Source of the DNA: Leguminivora glycinivorella
Taxonomy: Eukaryota; Arthropoda; Insecta; Lepidoptera; Tortricidae
Reading direction: 5' to 3'
Length of the DNA stretch: 64,000 bases
Assembly: GCF_023078275.1 (NCBI RefSeq)
Contig: NC_062978.1
Span: forward strand, 10,430,585-10,494,584
The stretch's first letter is position 1. Each line of letters begins with the position of its first letter. Both the position numbers and the translations under genes were made by a program. The notes beneath the pieces were generated by a model. The model saw nothing but the letters and a program-made list of their open reading frames with translations, searched no databases and was not told where the DNA came from. Of this stretch, positions 11,751-24,246 are shown in pieces.

Positions 11751-14700
11751 ATTCTTTTATTTCATATTTTTTTCAGGGAGTTCTAATGATCAGTATTGGA
11801 AATTGAAAGACGACTGAGACTCATCGTCTATAGTTAATAATTTTCCTTTTAAGTGATGATGACTAATTATTATAAGTGTTATAACTAGAAGTAATATTAT
11901 CTGTTACTCACTATTATTTTAATTAAATAGATTAGATGTGGAGTGACACTCTTTTACACTGCAATATCTAATTTAAGTGTTAGTCATCTACCTAACAATT
12001 CTAAGATATGTTTGATGGTCACTCTGAATTCTAACTTATTATTAATATTTGTTTTTATAAAAATGAGTGCCTAATTTACATTTGTGAACTCAGGATATGC
12101 CAAAAAGTTCACCTGATTCGAGAAACCGAAACACAATGAAGTGAACTAAAAAAAATGCCGATAAGTACCACTACTACCACCACTACTACTAGTATGCTAC
12201 TGAGTCACGTGGGTCATATTAGGTACATAATCTATCAGAAGAACACGACAGTAAAAATAAGCTTTTATTCAGTTCGTCACGTGATTGATTAGACTTGTTT
12301 ATTGAGGGAGGTCAAGGCCTAACCCCGGGCGTGGCCAGCGACATCGCTCCACCATACCTCACACCTCGACCTTCGACGTCTGACCAAAAAGACCCCTACA
12401 GTGCATACTGATACGTATTAACTATAGGCCTTTTTTAGTGGCCTTTTTGGGCGCCGTAACTTCATAAAAATCGTATCATACTCTTTCTTTTTATCTTTTA
12501 CAAACAAAATTGGAACTACGTATATCAATTTGGAATGGTTTATAAGTTTTAATGTACGTTTATATAAATAATGTAATAAATATAATTTATTGATCATAAG
12601 TAAATTTAGAAAAGTAATGTTTTTATAATTAATTAATGAATAATGTAAGTAATTTATTATTTTATTGTGTACCTTTTAACTATCTTTCTTTCTATTTCTG
12701 TGATAACCTGACATGACCTGTAAAATGCTTTTATTTTTACCAATAAAGAGACTAAACTGACCTGAACGTATGTACTCGTAATTTCTGTGTTTATTAGTAA
12801 TTGCAGTGATACTATGTACTTACTGTAAAAACATTAACCATACGTCATTTCATAATTTCGATCAATAAATATTTTAACAAGACGACGTATATCACCTTAA
12901 TAAAATCAACCTACGACCTTTTAACACGAATTTGAAACAGAACTCTTGTTTTTAGCTATCGTGTATGCGATAGTGTCAAGTACCTACTTTATAAGAGCGG
13001 CTCGCCGAAAAAGGGTAATAAAATGCCAAACCTATGACCGTGTGTTTAGATTAGGTCGATTTCAAGAGCTTGTGACATGTCAATATATTTTTAGATTTTT
13101 TAGAGCACGGCATTAAAAAACTAGATAGTTTAGTTATAAGAAATTAATACCTAACCCTGTAATACAGCTGATGTTATGCCATTGATAATGCTTCTTTCGT
13201 TGGATTGGTGCCACCCCCATCCACAATTACATTATAAGTATTTACATACACACATATATTTTTATTATTTGTAACGAGCACTTAATAAAGTGGTTCTAAA
13301 GATGGCACTAGCTTTTGCCCCGGATTCGCCTAGGATATGTACACAAACAATTTCTGGAAAAAATGCGAAACAGTACCTACTTTTCGCCATTACTGTGACT
13401 TCGCCCCATAGCAAGGAGGAAGGGACAGAGAGAGATTTTAGTTCAGGTCCGTTCTTATTACACATGGATGCGTTGTTTTTTAAAGAGTACACAAAATGAA
13501 ATATTAACATTCTTAACAATCAAACGACCAACGTTGACGGTCATTTGTGGCCTGTTTCTATGTATAAAAACAATAGCACAGTACTTGCCATAAGGTATCT
13601 TTACAGGTAGTCGCCCCTTTGCTCGTAATGGATGGTACATGGTAACGGATTATTCTCCCTGCTCTAAGATTTTTTTTACAAATTTGTCAGTTTAAGAATA
13701 TTCACTCAATAGACTTCTTGTTCCATGACTTCATCTGTGACTAAAGGCAAACTTATACCACTTTAGGCTAAACAGAGAGAAACGGATGAAAAGAAGAGTT
13801 AGTGCCTAAGTATATTTTCAAACAAATAATTTTTGCAGTTTATCTAAATCTTTGTGTATTTAATATTCTCTTTGCGTTGTGTTCATTATTGCTCTTAGGT
13901 TTTATATGTCAATTTTATCGAATACAATGACCTAGAAATCTTTTTTATAGGCTTCAAACGGCAATAGGATAAAACTACGAGGCCGAAATGGGAAAGGCGC
14001 GGTTTCGGTGCGGGTAATTACCTTAGTTAATCCCATAATTATTGTAGCAGTCACAATGTCTATACTATTATATTCTTATTTTTCATTATTGTGCTCTGCT
14101 TACAGCCCAAGACCTGAGCCTAACTACAAATCTGGAATTCTTGAATTCAATGGCCAATGGGAAATAGTATTTATGAACGTTCATCGTAAAGATTCATCAC
14201 ATTAGACACTGTATTCTTCCGACGTGACAATCAAACGCGCGTAGGTATCATCCCAATAATAAAGTGAGGCTAAATAGGTACCTAACTATCGCTATCATTA
14301 TTCAGACAGCTACCTACGACTATAAAAATGTAATTTTCATTATTATTTCAGTGTAAATACGTACTGGTATCTTTCTAATCTTGTTGCAAGCTGCGCGTAG
14401 ATAAACAGGACATGCCTTTGTTTGTATTATGATAATATAATTCGTTGTACTACAAGTAAAAGTACTATAATCATAAGCTACCATCGAATAGTTATTGTTA
14501 TATTTTTAATTCGTTTTAACTACTAATTTTATTTATTTATTCTTTTAACCAACTTCATACTTAGTAAGGTTGCTAAGTGTGCTACTAACTATGAAGTTGA
14601 TTGGTGGTTGATTTGTAGAGGAACCTACATACCGGTTGCATATTTCATGAAACAAATGATGCAAAACTCTTCTTAGGACTTCACAAGATACAATACAGGT

Positions 14701-15983
14701 TATGTACACTCAAGTATGTGATTTACAAACAAACAAACGAATTACGTATGTAATTGAATCACGAGTGACAGTAGAACATAGCCACGATGACAATATTGTG
14801 TAAACGAGACGCTACGGGTAGCTAAGGTAATCGTAAATAGTGCATGGAAATCATAGCGTTTGTTTCGTTTTCTCTAAACAATTGTCATTTTGGAAAGACT
14901 TACAGTTAGATGTTCAGTTCAGTTCAGTTCAGTTTTTAAAATTAAATGGCTTCAGTCCATTGGGACTATTTCGCCAGTGTCAAGGTGATATGAGCTAATA
15001 TTAGTAATTTTTGTACGGTAAGTACGACATTGTACGGTGACTTAGCACTTGTAAATTGATAGCTAGATTTTACAAGAGCACGTGGACTACCGGCCGTTTA
15101 CGACAAAAAAGAGGCTAAACGCGTTTCGAGAACAATTCTTCATCAGCTTCTCACTACACCATTAGTTTACTGCATAATACGCTATCACTTTAAACAACAT
15201 TAATGAGTATAAAAGAAAAATAAATTATTCACGACACGAAACCGCTATGATGGCGTCCCAACCGGAAGTCCAGTTAGATGTTAATCTGATATCAGCGTTG
15301 AACTGGCCTTAAAGTTTGTAAACAATGTAGGTACTCAATAAATCAATACACAATACCATGTCACCACAAAAGCTATGGTAACCCGATACAAAAACATCAT
15401 AACCTAAAACAACATTAGATACCGTATACCTGTTTGCCACCGACGTGGTATAAAAAAAAGATAGTTACGAAGATGTTATCGTACCAAATTGTCGTGCCAA
15501 GGTCACATGTTTCATTACCGGCTTTCCAGTGTAAAAAAACGTGTAAAAACATTAGTTTATACGATTTTTAAGTATTCTACATTGAATTTGTTTCATAAAA
15601 CAGTTTTATACGTACGTTATTCTTCTATTAAAAACTTATTTTCTAATTATGATTCCATATTAAGTAATTTTCGGCAGTCAAAGTAGGTAGACCTGTGTAA
15701 CAGGTTGTTACCGCTTGATAGAATTCAAACAACATTTTTATGTAAACAGACGTTAACTTCAATGAACATTGGCGGGTAACTGTACGAAATACTCGGATAT
15801 CTTAAAATAGTGCTCTCGCCTACCAGATATGCCTAATTCACAATCGAAGAAATACTCATTCGTTTGTTATAAAAAAATGGCAACGTTCCCATACCTACAT
15901 TATAAACACAAGTCACTATCCTAACGAGCAACTGGTTATAAAATTCCAAAAAAAATATGAATAAAATAGTAAAACTAACTGAC
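11751..15983. other. Long non-coding stretch upstream of gene A
   Basis: About 4.2 kb. Seen are a GTTCA microsatellite at 14917-14937, a small inverted repeat around 14550-14610, and a LINE-tail-like phrase (TGTTTGCCACCGACGTGGTA) at about 15431. No convincing exon was found. It could be the first intron of gene A. Confidence 0.4.
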
Positions 15984-16070
15984 CTGGTATACCGGCTGTC
16001 ACTACAAACACAAATGCCTACTTATTGGCACAGAACGGGCGCACGCTCGTGGTGATGTGAGACTAGTGAC
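15984..16070 (-). other. Possible 5' UTR exon of LITAF-like gene A
   Basis: On the minus strand GGTATACCAG|GTCAGT is a strong donor. Joining it to the acceptor at 9366 would place the gene A ATG in exon 2. The upstream bases have an in-frame stop, so this would be untranslated. There is no TATA or initiator to fix the 5' end, so the extent is a guess. Confidence 0.3.
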
Positions 16071-16103
16071 TAGTAGTAAGCCGGGTGTCGTGCCGTCAGT
16101 AGT

Positions 16104-16744
16104 AGCCCCCAAAGACGCACGATGACTCATCCATCGTCCGTGACGTAGGCGGAACAATAGCAAAATAGACGTATCTTTTCTATCTCGTTGAACAAGTTCA
16201 AACTAAAATTGTGTTCGAGTTTTGAACTCTAGAAATAAAAGAAAGTTCCAAATTTAAAATGGGAAAAATGGGATGGGTCATACGAGATTAACATATTTAC
16301 ACCACTACCTACTATTTTAGAGTTTTAGAGATTAAAAATTGGACTAAAGGGAAAATTAGGTTAGGTATATATACTAGTACTGAAAATCTTATCTCATTGA
16401 CAATTAAACTTATCTATGGTTGAGCCCCCAAAGACGCACGATGACTCATCCATCGTCCGTGACGTAGGCGGAACAATAGCAAAATAGACGTATCTTTTCT
16501 ATCTCGTTGAACAAGTTCAAATTAAAATTGTGTTCGAGTTTTGAACTCTTAGAGAAATAAAAGAAAGTTCCAAATTTAAAATGGGAAAAATGGAATGGGT
16601 CATACGAGATTAACATATTTACACCACTACCTACTATTTTAGAGTTTTAGAGATTAAAAATTGGACTAAAGGGAAAATTAGGTTAGGTATATATACTAGT
16701 ACTGAAAATCTTATCTCATTGACAATTAAACTTATCTATGGTTG
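16104..16744. repeat. Tandem duplication, two units of about 319 bp
   Basis: AGCCCCCAAAGACGCACGAT begins at 16104 and again at 16423. The two units match nearly base for base, through TTGACAATTAAACTTATCTA at their ends, with only a few substitutions and a 2-bp insertion. It is a recent local duplication just upstream of the proposed gene A UTR exon. No ORF is contained. Confidence 0.95.
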
Positions 16745-16949
16745 TACCAACTTCACCTTGCAGTTGTACCTCCATACACTACACAGTTACACAGCTGTTT
16801 CGGTTTCGTGTTTTCGTCATTTTTTATTGTTATTCGTTTTGTAAACATTAGGTAATTTCATTTCTTAACATAATTTTCTCGTAGCCAACAACTCGACACA
16901 ATTTTATATCGGTATGCTCAACAATTCTTGCGAGATTTACTTTCAGTCT

Positions 16950-17099
16950 TACGGCCCAGCCTCGACATTGGTCTAAGCGCGACAGCAGTGAGCGGCAGCC
17001 ATACGTGCGAATGAAAAGTCCCATCGCTGTGTCTCGCTCCAATGTATGGCCGCCGCTCACCGCTGCCGCGCTTAGACCAATGTCGTGGCTGAGCCGTTA
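16950..17099. mobile_element. Palindromic MITE (GACATTGGTCTAAGCGCG termini)
   Basis: The left arm GACATTGGTCTAAGCGCG and right arm CGCGCTTAGACCAATGTC are exact inverse complements. Inner AGTGAGCGG and CCGCTCAC also pair. Confidence 0.85.
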
Positions 17100-17734
17100 C
17101 GAATACAAAAAGGTGTAATGTGACTAATATGTACAAACATGTAGTCACTCCTATTTTCCGGGGGTTTACACTTACTTATTATCCCGGCATACCTTTTTAG
17201 CTTACTTTAATAATATTCCTCATATATCTCAAGTGCTCCTGAAAGAAAGGCGAGTATCTTGAGGACCTAATATGCATACAGTAAAATTGAAGATAAATTT
17301 CCCTCAGGAATTATCAGCAGCATACTCGTAAGTAGGTATTAAAATTTGGGAGGCCAAGTAAGAATAGCTACTATGTAACTTATTTTTTGTAGTGTAGGAT
17401 TTTTTTTACTAAAGATACAAATTCATAAATGCCGCTTAGTGTTGCAGAATTTTATACCTTGCAACATTAAAAAGTATAATATTAAAGTACTTTCAAAACA
17501 GGTTAAAGGTGGATAATAATTATTATTAATTTGTTTAGTCAATGGACATATTGTAATGTTAATGGTACAAGATATATCAAGGACTTATTTTTCCTGTTAG
17601 ACTGGACTTTTGTATGACTAGCCATGCGGCGGTCTTACGTAACGTTGTGGTTTTCCGGGATAAATAAAACATTAAAGAAATATTTAAAAAAAACTTTTAA
17701 AATATACAATAGCACTTCTTGCCATCAAGTTCTG
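17100..17734. other. AT-rich spacer
   Basis: Nothing recognised. Confidence 0.4.
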
Positions 17735-18365
17735 CTATCTAAAGAGTGTCTGGAAGAGATCGCTTTTTAGCGATAAAACCACCTGTTTTACCTCTTCTAA
17801 ATTATTGTCTATACTCGTATTTACTATATTGTTTCCTGTATTGAAGCGTGCAATAAAGAGCATTTGTATTGTACCCACCATATTAGCATGAAATCTACCT
17901 TTTCCCCTCACTAGCTCGGAAACACGTGTTTTATCCTTTAATGCCAGCGGGTAAAAACGCATTTTATCCCCTAGTGGGTAAAGTAATTTGACCTTGAATA
18001 TAGTCAAATTAACTGCTTTAAAATTGATAAAAGTATATAGGTGAATTTAGTAATGAAGATGATTTACCACCTGTGGAACTACTGGAAGCAGTGATAAACG
18101 CATTTTTTGCGTTGTAGTTTCCTCGCTATAGTGTGAGGAAAAGGTTTGTGTTACACACGGGTGCAAATGTATTTTGCTTCTCGTGTATTGAAAAACTCGC
18201 TAAGTTCAGGATTCTATTCTCGAACCAACTATAGACTATAGACTCAACTATTATAATAGACAAACTATGGTTCAACTATAGACTCCTTTCACTTGCTCGT
18301 TTTTCAATTCCACACTCGGCATTAAAATACAACTTTTACAAGGGGGCTTGTATAACAAATAACTA
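17735..18365 (-). mobile_element. KVKLLYP-ORF repeat, copy 1
   Basis: Minus-strand copy of a family also present at 40043, 40659 and 61551. It carries a 90-codon open frame (17735-18007) containing FKVKLLYPLGDKMRFYPL and DKTRVSELVRGK, with about 50 further codons absent from the other copies here (including TIQMLFIARFNTGNN). I do not recognise the domain. The upstream half holds the arms ACTATAG...GAACCA and GCTCGTTTTTCAATTCCACA. It may derive from a longer autonomous element whose coding part is mostly lost. Confidence 0.7.
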
Positions 18366-19280
18366 ATGTACCTTTGTATGAGATGCAAGATAAACAGCAG
18401 CAGCCAATGTGCAATGTGTCTGGTGACCTTACGTGACACACATTGCCGCCCCATTGTTGGACATTATTGCAGGTTGATAAGCGTTATCGAGGTTATTTCA
18501 TAATAACCACTTGACATGCTATGTATTGAAGAGGAATATACATAGGTATTCCATGAAATATTTGTAGTTTGTCTAAAGAATTAGTCGCTTTTTGCGATTC
18601 CGTCATTTATTTGTACCTGTCCGTATGTGTGAATGTCGATGATGCTATTCAGAAACTGCATAATATTTTAGTTATATGAAATTACAATTTATTTTATTTT
18701 TCAACACTCCTATAACAGTCCTTTAGTAGGTATTTAAAGTACATATCTATTGAAACTAGAAATTAAGGCAGCCTTAAAAAGAAACATGTTCAAACTACAA
18801 AAAGGAGTAAATAAATGTAACATCATAATGTTTTTATTCATAAAAAAAAATAACAACAAGTATATGTCAACAGTTAAAATATTATTTTTATTGATGATCT
18901 GCTTATTTTCCTGCTGTTTTGGTGTATTTTCGTACGCAAATGCATACAATACATACTGCAGTAAATAAATATTAACGCAGAAATCCAATCACATTGTTTA
19001 TTACTTACAATAAGTACCTATAATTATTTTTCCTTTAGAGTAATAATAACTGATTCATCTATCGGCATGGATCCTCTCTCGTTTGACGTGGTATAAAGGT
19101 ATAAATACGAGTAGGTAAGTCAATTCGGTTGTCGGACAGGAACATCATGGGAAAAGAAGTTCAGCACAACTTGCGCTCTCGCGCGCGAGTCCATACCCAA
19201 AATCGCGCTAGATGTATCGAATCGACTCGCGTTCAAGAACGCGATCTACTCGTATGCTAGATGACAGGTATGCAATAAAT
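18366..19280. other. AT-rich spacer 3' of LITAF-like gene B
   Basis: Holds a repeat fragment at about 19150-19235 (CTCGCGCGCGAGTCCATAC), shared with 27010-27065 in gene C intron 1. Otherwise nothing is recognised. Confidence 0.4.
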
Positions 19281-21932
19281 CTATCCGATATAAGTTCCAA
19301 TGAATGCTCCACAATTTGTGCAGTAGTGATCGGTATTCAGACATGAGTCCATGCAGTAAGGGAGACATACGCAGGGCCAGAAGCTGTAAGAAAAACTCTA
19401 GTTAAATCAATAAGTACAAGTTTAAGACGATACAGGAGGGGTCAATTCTCCATACAAACGCTCTCGACTATTTCCTCCCTGGTTTTTGACGATTGAGCAA
19501 TGATTTTGTCAACACAGATCATTATAATTTTTATCTGTGTCGGACCGTTTTGATTTTTTTGATATTCTTATTTTTAAAGACGCTAGAGCCCATCAAAAAT
19601 TTCCAAAAACGGCTTTATTGATTATGGCGCAAAAAAAGGTGTGGTATTCTAAATTGGTAATAATTAGCCAAACAAACTAAACGGTCCGACACAGATTATT
19701 TCATTGTTATTCAGATTCTCAAATTTCGTTACGATTGATTAAGTTTTGAAGGAGGAAACAGTCGAGAGCGGAACCTCGCTTTTAAAGATTTTTTCGCAAT
19801 ATTTTTTAACTGAGTTGTTCTACAGGGACATTTTTTTTCGATTAACCCGTCGTCTGTGTCTGTCAAGAAATTTTCATAAAATAATTAACTTTGATATACA
19901 TTTTTAAAGTCCAACGGCTTATGTTAGGATCCTTATCAAACACAGGCGAAGGATTAATCTAGTTAATAACACTATATTTAACTAAAATTCCCAAATAGAA
20001 AGGGGGGCTCCTTTTAGGTTTGCAAATAGAAAAAAAACCAAATGTTTTTTTTTTTTTTTCAGAATTCCGTAAAAAACATGAAAAAAACCGAGCACCCTTT
20101 TTTTTCTAAATATGGTTTTTTTTTAGATGAACAAATAATTCGACAATAACGGTTTTTCGTGAGTTGTATTGTGCTTCAATAATAATAACGTAAATTTTAA
20201 TTCGATTAACATTCATTCGAAATCCCCGATGCGGCGTGCAACGCGGAGAGGTGGTGGTGTTGCCAACAGTAAATAGTGATAACTACCGATATAAAGTTTT
20301 TTTTAAGCCAGAAAAAAAACCGTTTTTTGCAAACTCCTCTCCATTTTAGCATTTTCGCTCCTGTGGCCTCTTAAATAAACGGTATAAATATGTTACAACC
20401 ACACATACAATTATTACTTCTGACGTTTCATTATGTATTGCAGTAAGTTTAATTTTAGAATAATTTTAGATTTAATAGTTTAGTTTTATTTTATGATAAT
20501 ACTATGTACCTACTTAATATTGTTATTGAATAAAGTTATTTCAATAAAAAGTTTAAGGATTCACATTTTTCTTTTTGCGTTGTGTATTCAATATTTTAGT
20601 AATACTACGTCATATTTTATTGTAAGTACTCTACATACATAGTATTTTATTTTGATGACTTTGAGCACGAAATAACACAATGACCATAATTATGACCGAA
20701 ATACTTTGTATTGGAAAATAATGTAAAATATGATATTATCAAGCTGTGATTACATGGCATAGAGCTCGGTTTTTACAGCTAATAGGTTACCTACTACTGA
20801 TTTGTTTATTACAGTTTTAAAACTAGGAAATAAATTATATATCAAATAGCTTCAATTTTTTACATTTAAAGTAATCCAGCCACTATCCGAACGAACTGTA
20901 TAAAAAAATAACCAATATACTGTTTCTTTATCAAAGCCTTATCTATCATCAACTGATACAAACAATAATTTTAAATCAATAAATAGATACACATATAAAC
21001 ATTAACATTGATCAACTAATGGATGTCAAAGTAGACATTGAAAATATGAATAAATATAATTGTCGTCATTTAAACATCTTAGATCTAATAAGAATATTTA
21101 CAGTGAACAATAGAGGTTTGGCATATAACGTATTGCCACGTTTCACTTATAATTATAATACTCCTTACTTTTAATAATTTAACAGGTTGATATTCTGTTC
21201 CTTCCGTTGTCTGTCGTCAACTGGTCTGATTTTGTTTTGCCATATCGAATTTAAATTTAAATGTATGTCGTTACAGATTCGTCAGTCAGTGCATATCTGG
21301 TCCGTCACGGAAGTTGATAGGGACAATAATAAAGTTTCGGTCACAACGCGGACAGTCCGGCACGCGGCAGTTCTCTCGTAGATTATAATTGGGTAAACTC
21401 GCCTCATTCGGTGACACCTGTGGTGACACGCCTAATTCGGTGAAACAACCAAAAATTGTCTTTCGGAATAGTGCTTCAAAGCTTGTATCACCGAATTAGG
21501 CGTGTTACCGAATGAGGCGAGTTTACCCTACATTTACATTAGATTTTACCAAAATTAAAATTAGATAACCTTACCCAAAAAGACAAAGCAGAAGCGCAAT
21601 CACATGCGTCCTCGTCGATGGTCTCCGATCGATCCTCGTGATTACACTCTGGTGGCAAGACCGGCAGGTGATGAGGGTGGAATCCGGACCAACGATCTGG
21701 TGCTGGATGATGACGGCGCCAGGGACCACGTGGGTGACCTGGACCGGGGGCGGCCCTGGTGGGCCTGGCGGGTACCCGGAGTAAGGAGGGGGTGCTGGTC
21801 CTATACATTGAGAAATTAGCATCAACTAAACATGCACACAATACAGTTATACAAGTATACAGACATGTACACGTATATATTTATACAGACAAGATAGGTA
21901 CCATACTAATAATGCTAAAACTTACTGTCCAT
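19281..21932 (-). CDS. LITAF-domain protein, gene B (111 aa)
   Basis: Three coding exons: 21926-21932 (ATGGACA, donor GTAAGT), 21575-21800 and 19281-19383. The lengths 7+226+103 give 112 codons with the stop, and each junction keeps frame (phase 1, then phase 2). The proline-rich N-terminus has PPPY at residues 6-9, a possible Nedd4-type WW ligand. The LITAF domain has CRSC at 48-51, a hydrophobic stretch at about 67-90 and HYCTNC at 97-102. The residue after the last junction glycine is Phe where C and D have Cys. It probably sits as a monotopic hairpin on endosomal membranes, by family analogy. Intron 2 holds a TTAA-flanked MITE and a palindromic MITE. Confidence 0.88.
19426..20370. mobile_element. 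TTAA-flanked MITE (piggyBac-like), long copy
   Basis: Flanked by TTAA at 19422-19425 and 20371-20374. Ends are GACGATACAGGAG and CTCCTGTGGCCTC (imperfect inverted repeats). Most of its sequence matches the 486 bp element at 26058-26543, but this copy has an extra several hundred bases in the middle. TTAA target duplications are typical of piggyBac. No transposase is present. It lies in intron 2 of gene B. Confidence 0.8.
20375..21390. other. Intron 2 of gene B, AT-rich part
   Basis: Intronic sequence without other recognised features. Confidence 0.45.
21391..21528. mobile_element. Palindromic MITE (GGGTAAACTCGCCTCATTCGG termini)
   Basis: The termini GGGTAAACTCGCC and GGCGAGTTTACCC are exact inverse complements, and inner CGCCTAATTCGGTGA also pairs. 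It lies 46 bp beyond the donor of gene B exon 2. Confidence 0.85.
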
Positions 21933-21999
21933 GTTTGTTTTTTTTTTCACTGCTTTTAATTTATGAACTAAAACACGTTTTTTGATGCTCGTCTATAGT

Positions 22000-22034
22000 A
22001 ATGTACTGAGTCAGCTGATATGTCATATAAAAGC
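22000..22034 (-). promoter_or_regulatory. Core promoter of LITAF-like gene B (TATA + initiator)
   Basis: On the minus strand CTTTTATATG is followed by the arthropod initiator TCAGT, with predicted +1 at 22007. The first T of the TATA box is about 25 bp upstream. The ATG follows after about 75 nt of leader. Confidence 0.55.
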
Positions 22035-22101
22035 TATCAGTTATGAATAATTGCATGATATCAGTGATAAAAATACTTATCAAATATAAGTCCCGATAAA
22101 A
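22014..22101. promoter_or_regulatory. GATA-motif cluster upstream of gene B
   Basis: Six WGATAR-like sites in about 90 bp: CTGATA, CTATCAG, ATGATATCAG, GTGATAAA, CTTATCAA and CGATAAA. This density directly over and upstream of the core promoter suggests control by a GATA factor. That function is inferred. Confidence 0.5.
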
Positions 22102-22259
22102 ACCCAGAAGGCAGCAACACACATAGGAAATACACTCTTTTTTTGCTGCAGTACAGTTGAAAAGTTGTTCAGTATGACTTATGTTACCTAAGACTGTCTT
22201 TTTTTTTTTTTGGGTTTCAGTGATTGACGGGTGCGCCAAAGTTCATATAAAATTGTTAT

Positions 22260-22975
22260 ATAGATTATTGGTAGTCCGAAAATGTTTTTCATACAATTTT
22301 ACATTATAACGATCATTATTTATAACAATTTTATGTTAATAACTATCGTAACTTTGAATGACTTATGTTCATAATGTCATTCATCATAAATACGTTTTAT
22401 ACTAATGTTTATGTTTATATACTTTTTGATCATAACGATTGCGAGTAATATAATTTATCGTTATATTATTGTTAACAGAACAGACATCACATGTGACAGT
22501 CCAGTTAGGTGCGACGACGAGCGTAGCGAGGAGGAGCGAGTTAGGTTGACCGTGAGCGAACCAGAAACGAATTTTTAATGTAAATTGTATATGTCACTGT
22601 AAAAGCTTCAAGCGCGCTTCTATAAATGGCACAAGTTTTTCATAGAACTTCCCCAAAACTTTTTAAATAATTTTATGATGAATGATTTTCTTAAACACAA
22701 AATAATGAATGTTATTAAATATTTGTATAGAATTTATGATTAAAAATTTTCGACTAAATTATTATTATGAACAGTGATAGTAGTACTATTGATAATAATG
22801 AAACAAAATTATGATAAGTAAAAATATGAGAAATGATCATTCTGAGCACAAATCGGTATAAACAATAATTTTATAACAAATAATTTTATATGAGCCAATA
22901 TGGACCCGTGATTGACATAACACATTTTATAATGAAGATAAAAAAGGCTTAAATAGCTAAACATATATTATACGT
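22260..22975. other. AT-rich spacer between genes B and C
   Basis: Short complementary blocks such as CGACGAGCGTAGCGAGGAG near 22514 hint at an old repeat. No LITAF exon 2 relic was found on either strand. Confidence 0.4.
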
Positions 22976-23085
22976 AGGGACACTTCTGGATGAGATTAGC
23001 CCAGGACCGGGATAAGTGGCGTACACGAAGGGAGGCCTATGCAGTTGGCGATTAATGGCTGAAATGATGATGATGATGATTATGT
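22976..23085 (+). pseudogene. 3' end of an RTE/CR1-type LINE
   Basis: The frame reads MRLAQDRDKWRTRREAYAVG then a stop, the usual C-terminal end of insect endonuclease-reverse transcriptase ORFs, followed by a GATGATGATGATG tail. It is a heavily 5'-truncated insertion. A second copy of this tail lies at 60121-60375. Confidence 0.75.
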
Positions 23086-23221
23086 ATACGTAGACGTATA
23101 AATAATCTTTGACTAGCTAAATCGCAAGCACTGAAATTTGTTGATCATATCCATTACATCCACATATTGAGATTTTTTTAATAAACATTATTATAGGTAA
23201 TGCATTGTGTATACGTAAGCT

Positions 23222-23330
23222 CATCCGTTATAAAAGCATGTTATTGATAACGCACGATATCAGTGTCAAAAATTCGTGGTATCAAGTGTCAGTCCTGATA
23301 AACTTAATTAAACAAATATTAATTTTGATA
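23222..23330. promoter_or_regulatory. Orphan promoter-like GATA module
   Basis: Contains TATAAAAGC, GATATCAGTG, TATCAA and AGTCCTGATAAA in the same order, and within a few bases of the same spacing, as the gene B upstream module (TATAAAAGC to AGTCC.GATAAA is 62 bp in both). There is no LITAF exon downstream on the minus strand. ATGGATA at about 23154-23148 resembles the seven-base first exon but is followed by TG, not GT. It is probably the remains of a lost paralogue or a duplicated regulatory block. Confidence 0.45.
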
Positions 23331-23392
23331 AACTTGTTTATTGCAATATTACATATAGGCATAAAGATACATCGAATGTGTTGTCAAGATCT

Positions 23393-23555
23393 GGCCCCAT
23401 AGCCGAATGGCATTTCTCCGACGCGAAACGAAAACGAAACGCCGCTGGCTCTGTCGCGCCAATACGCAAGAGCGATAGAGATAGATATCTACTAGCGTTT
23501 CGTTTCGTAAGCGTTTCGTGAGCGTTTGTGCCATTCGGCTACGCACCCTGGTATA
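23393..23555. mobile_element. Palindromic MITE (GTAGCCGAATG family), copy 2
   Basis: Ends CATAGCCGAATGGCATTTCT and GCCATTCGGCTACGCACCCTG. Inner GAAACGAAAACGAAACGCCG pairs with CGTTTCGTTTCG. Confidence 0.85.
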
Positions 23556-23763
23556 CGAGTATTACTGAAACAACTACTAGTAGGATTAATAAACTTATTA
23601 CGAAATTTACAAAAGTACAAATACATAAAAGTTTTATATTCAACCCTAGATTAGATATCCATACAGTAATTTTCCGTATTTCGCTATAATTATAAATTAT
23701 AATTAAAGAATACAAAACTTACTTTCAAATTGTTTATATTTTTGTTTAAATTAAGTTAACTGA

Positions 23764-23892
23764 CCTGGCAGGCAATTATGGTCGCGCGATAAATGATAAA
23801 ACAGCTGGCCGTCCCTATCGCACTATTTGTAAGTGCGATAGGGACGGCCCGATGTTTTATCGTTTATCGCGCGACCATGATTGCCCTACTGG
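23764..23892. mobile_element. Palindromic MITE (GGTCGCGCGATAAA family), copy 2
   Basis: Long foldback: GGTCGCGCGATAAATGATAA pairs with its mirror, and the inner GTCCCTATCGCACT pairs with AGTGCGATAGGGAC around a short loop. Confidence 0.9.
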
Positions 23893-24033
23893 TTCAGCAT
23901 TTTCAACCATTATCTTTTTTAGCCTCCAAGAAGATGTGAAACCTATTAGATAATAAATAATATAGTTCCCAAAAAAATGTGACGTTTTCTAGAAAACAAT
24001 ATTTGTGTCGCTTAAATAACTTCAAACTCGGGT

Positions 24034-24112
24034 AAATCCATTCTGCTTTCAGGTTGATTATGTATAAAAATATATATAATCTGAAAAAAATCAACCTTAA
24101 AGCAGAATGGAT
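24034..24112. repeat. Inverted repeat with ~22-bp arms
   Basis: CATTCTGCTTTCAGGTTGATT on the left mirrors AATCAACCTTAAAGCAGAAT on the right around an AT-rich centre. It could be a minimal MITE. Confidence 0.6.
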
Positions 24113-24246
24113 GTCGTCTATGAATGAATTCCAACTGCAACTGCTGGAGAAGGCCTCTTTACATTCACGCCGTCTCAGGCTCCATTTTATTACGGAAATT
24201 GACAACATCCGCGGCAATACCGCAGCAGACCGTTGTAACAGTGTAA

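Noticed and set aside
21604..21819. Plus-strand open frames opposite gene B exon 2
   Set aside because: Antisense shadow of the proline-rich LITAF exon.
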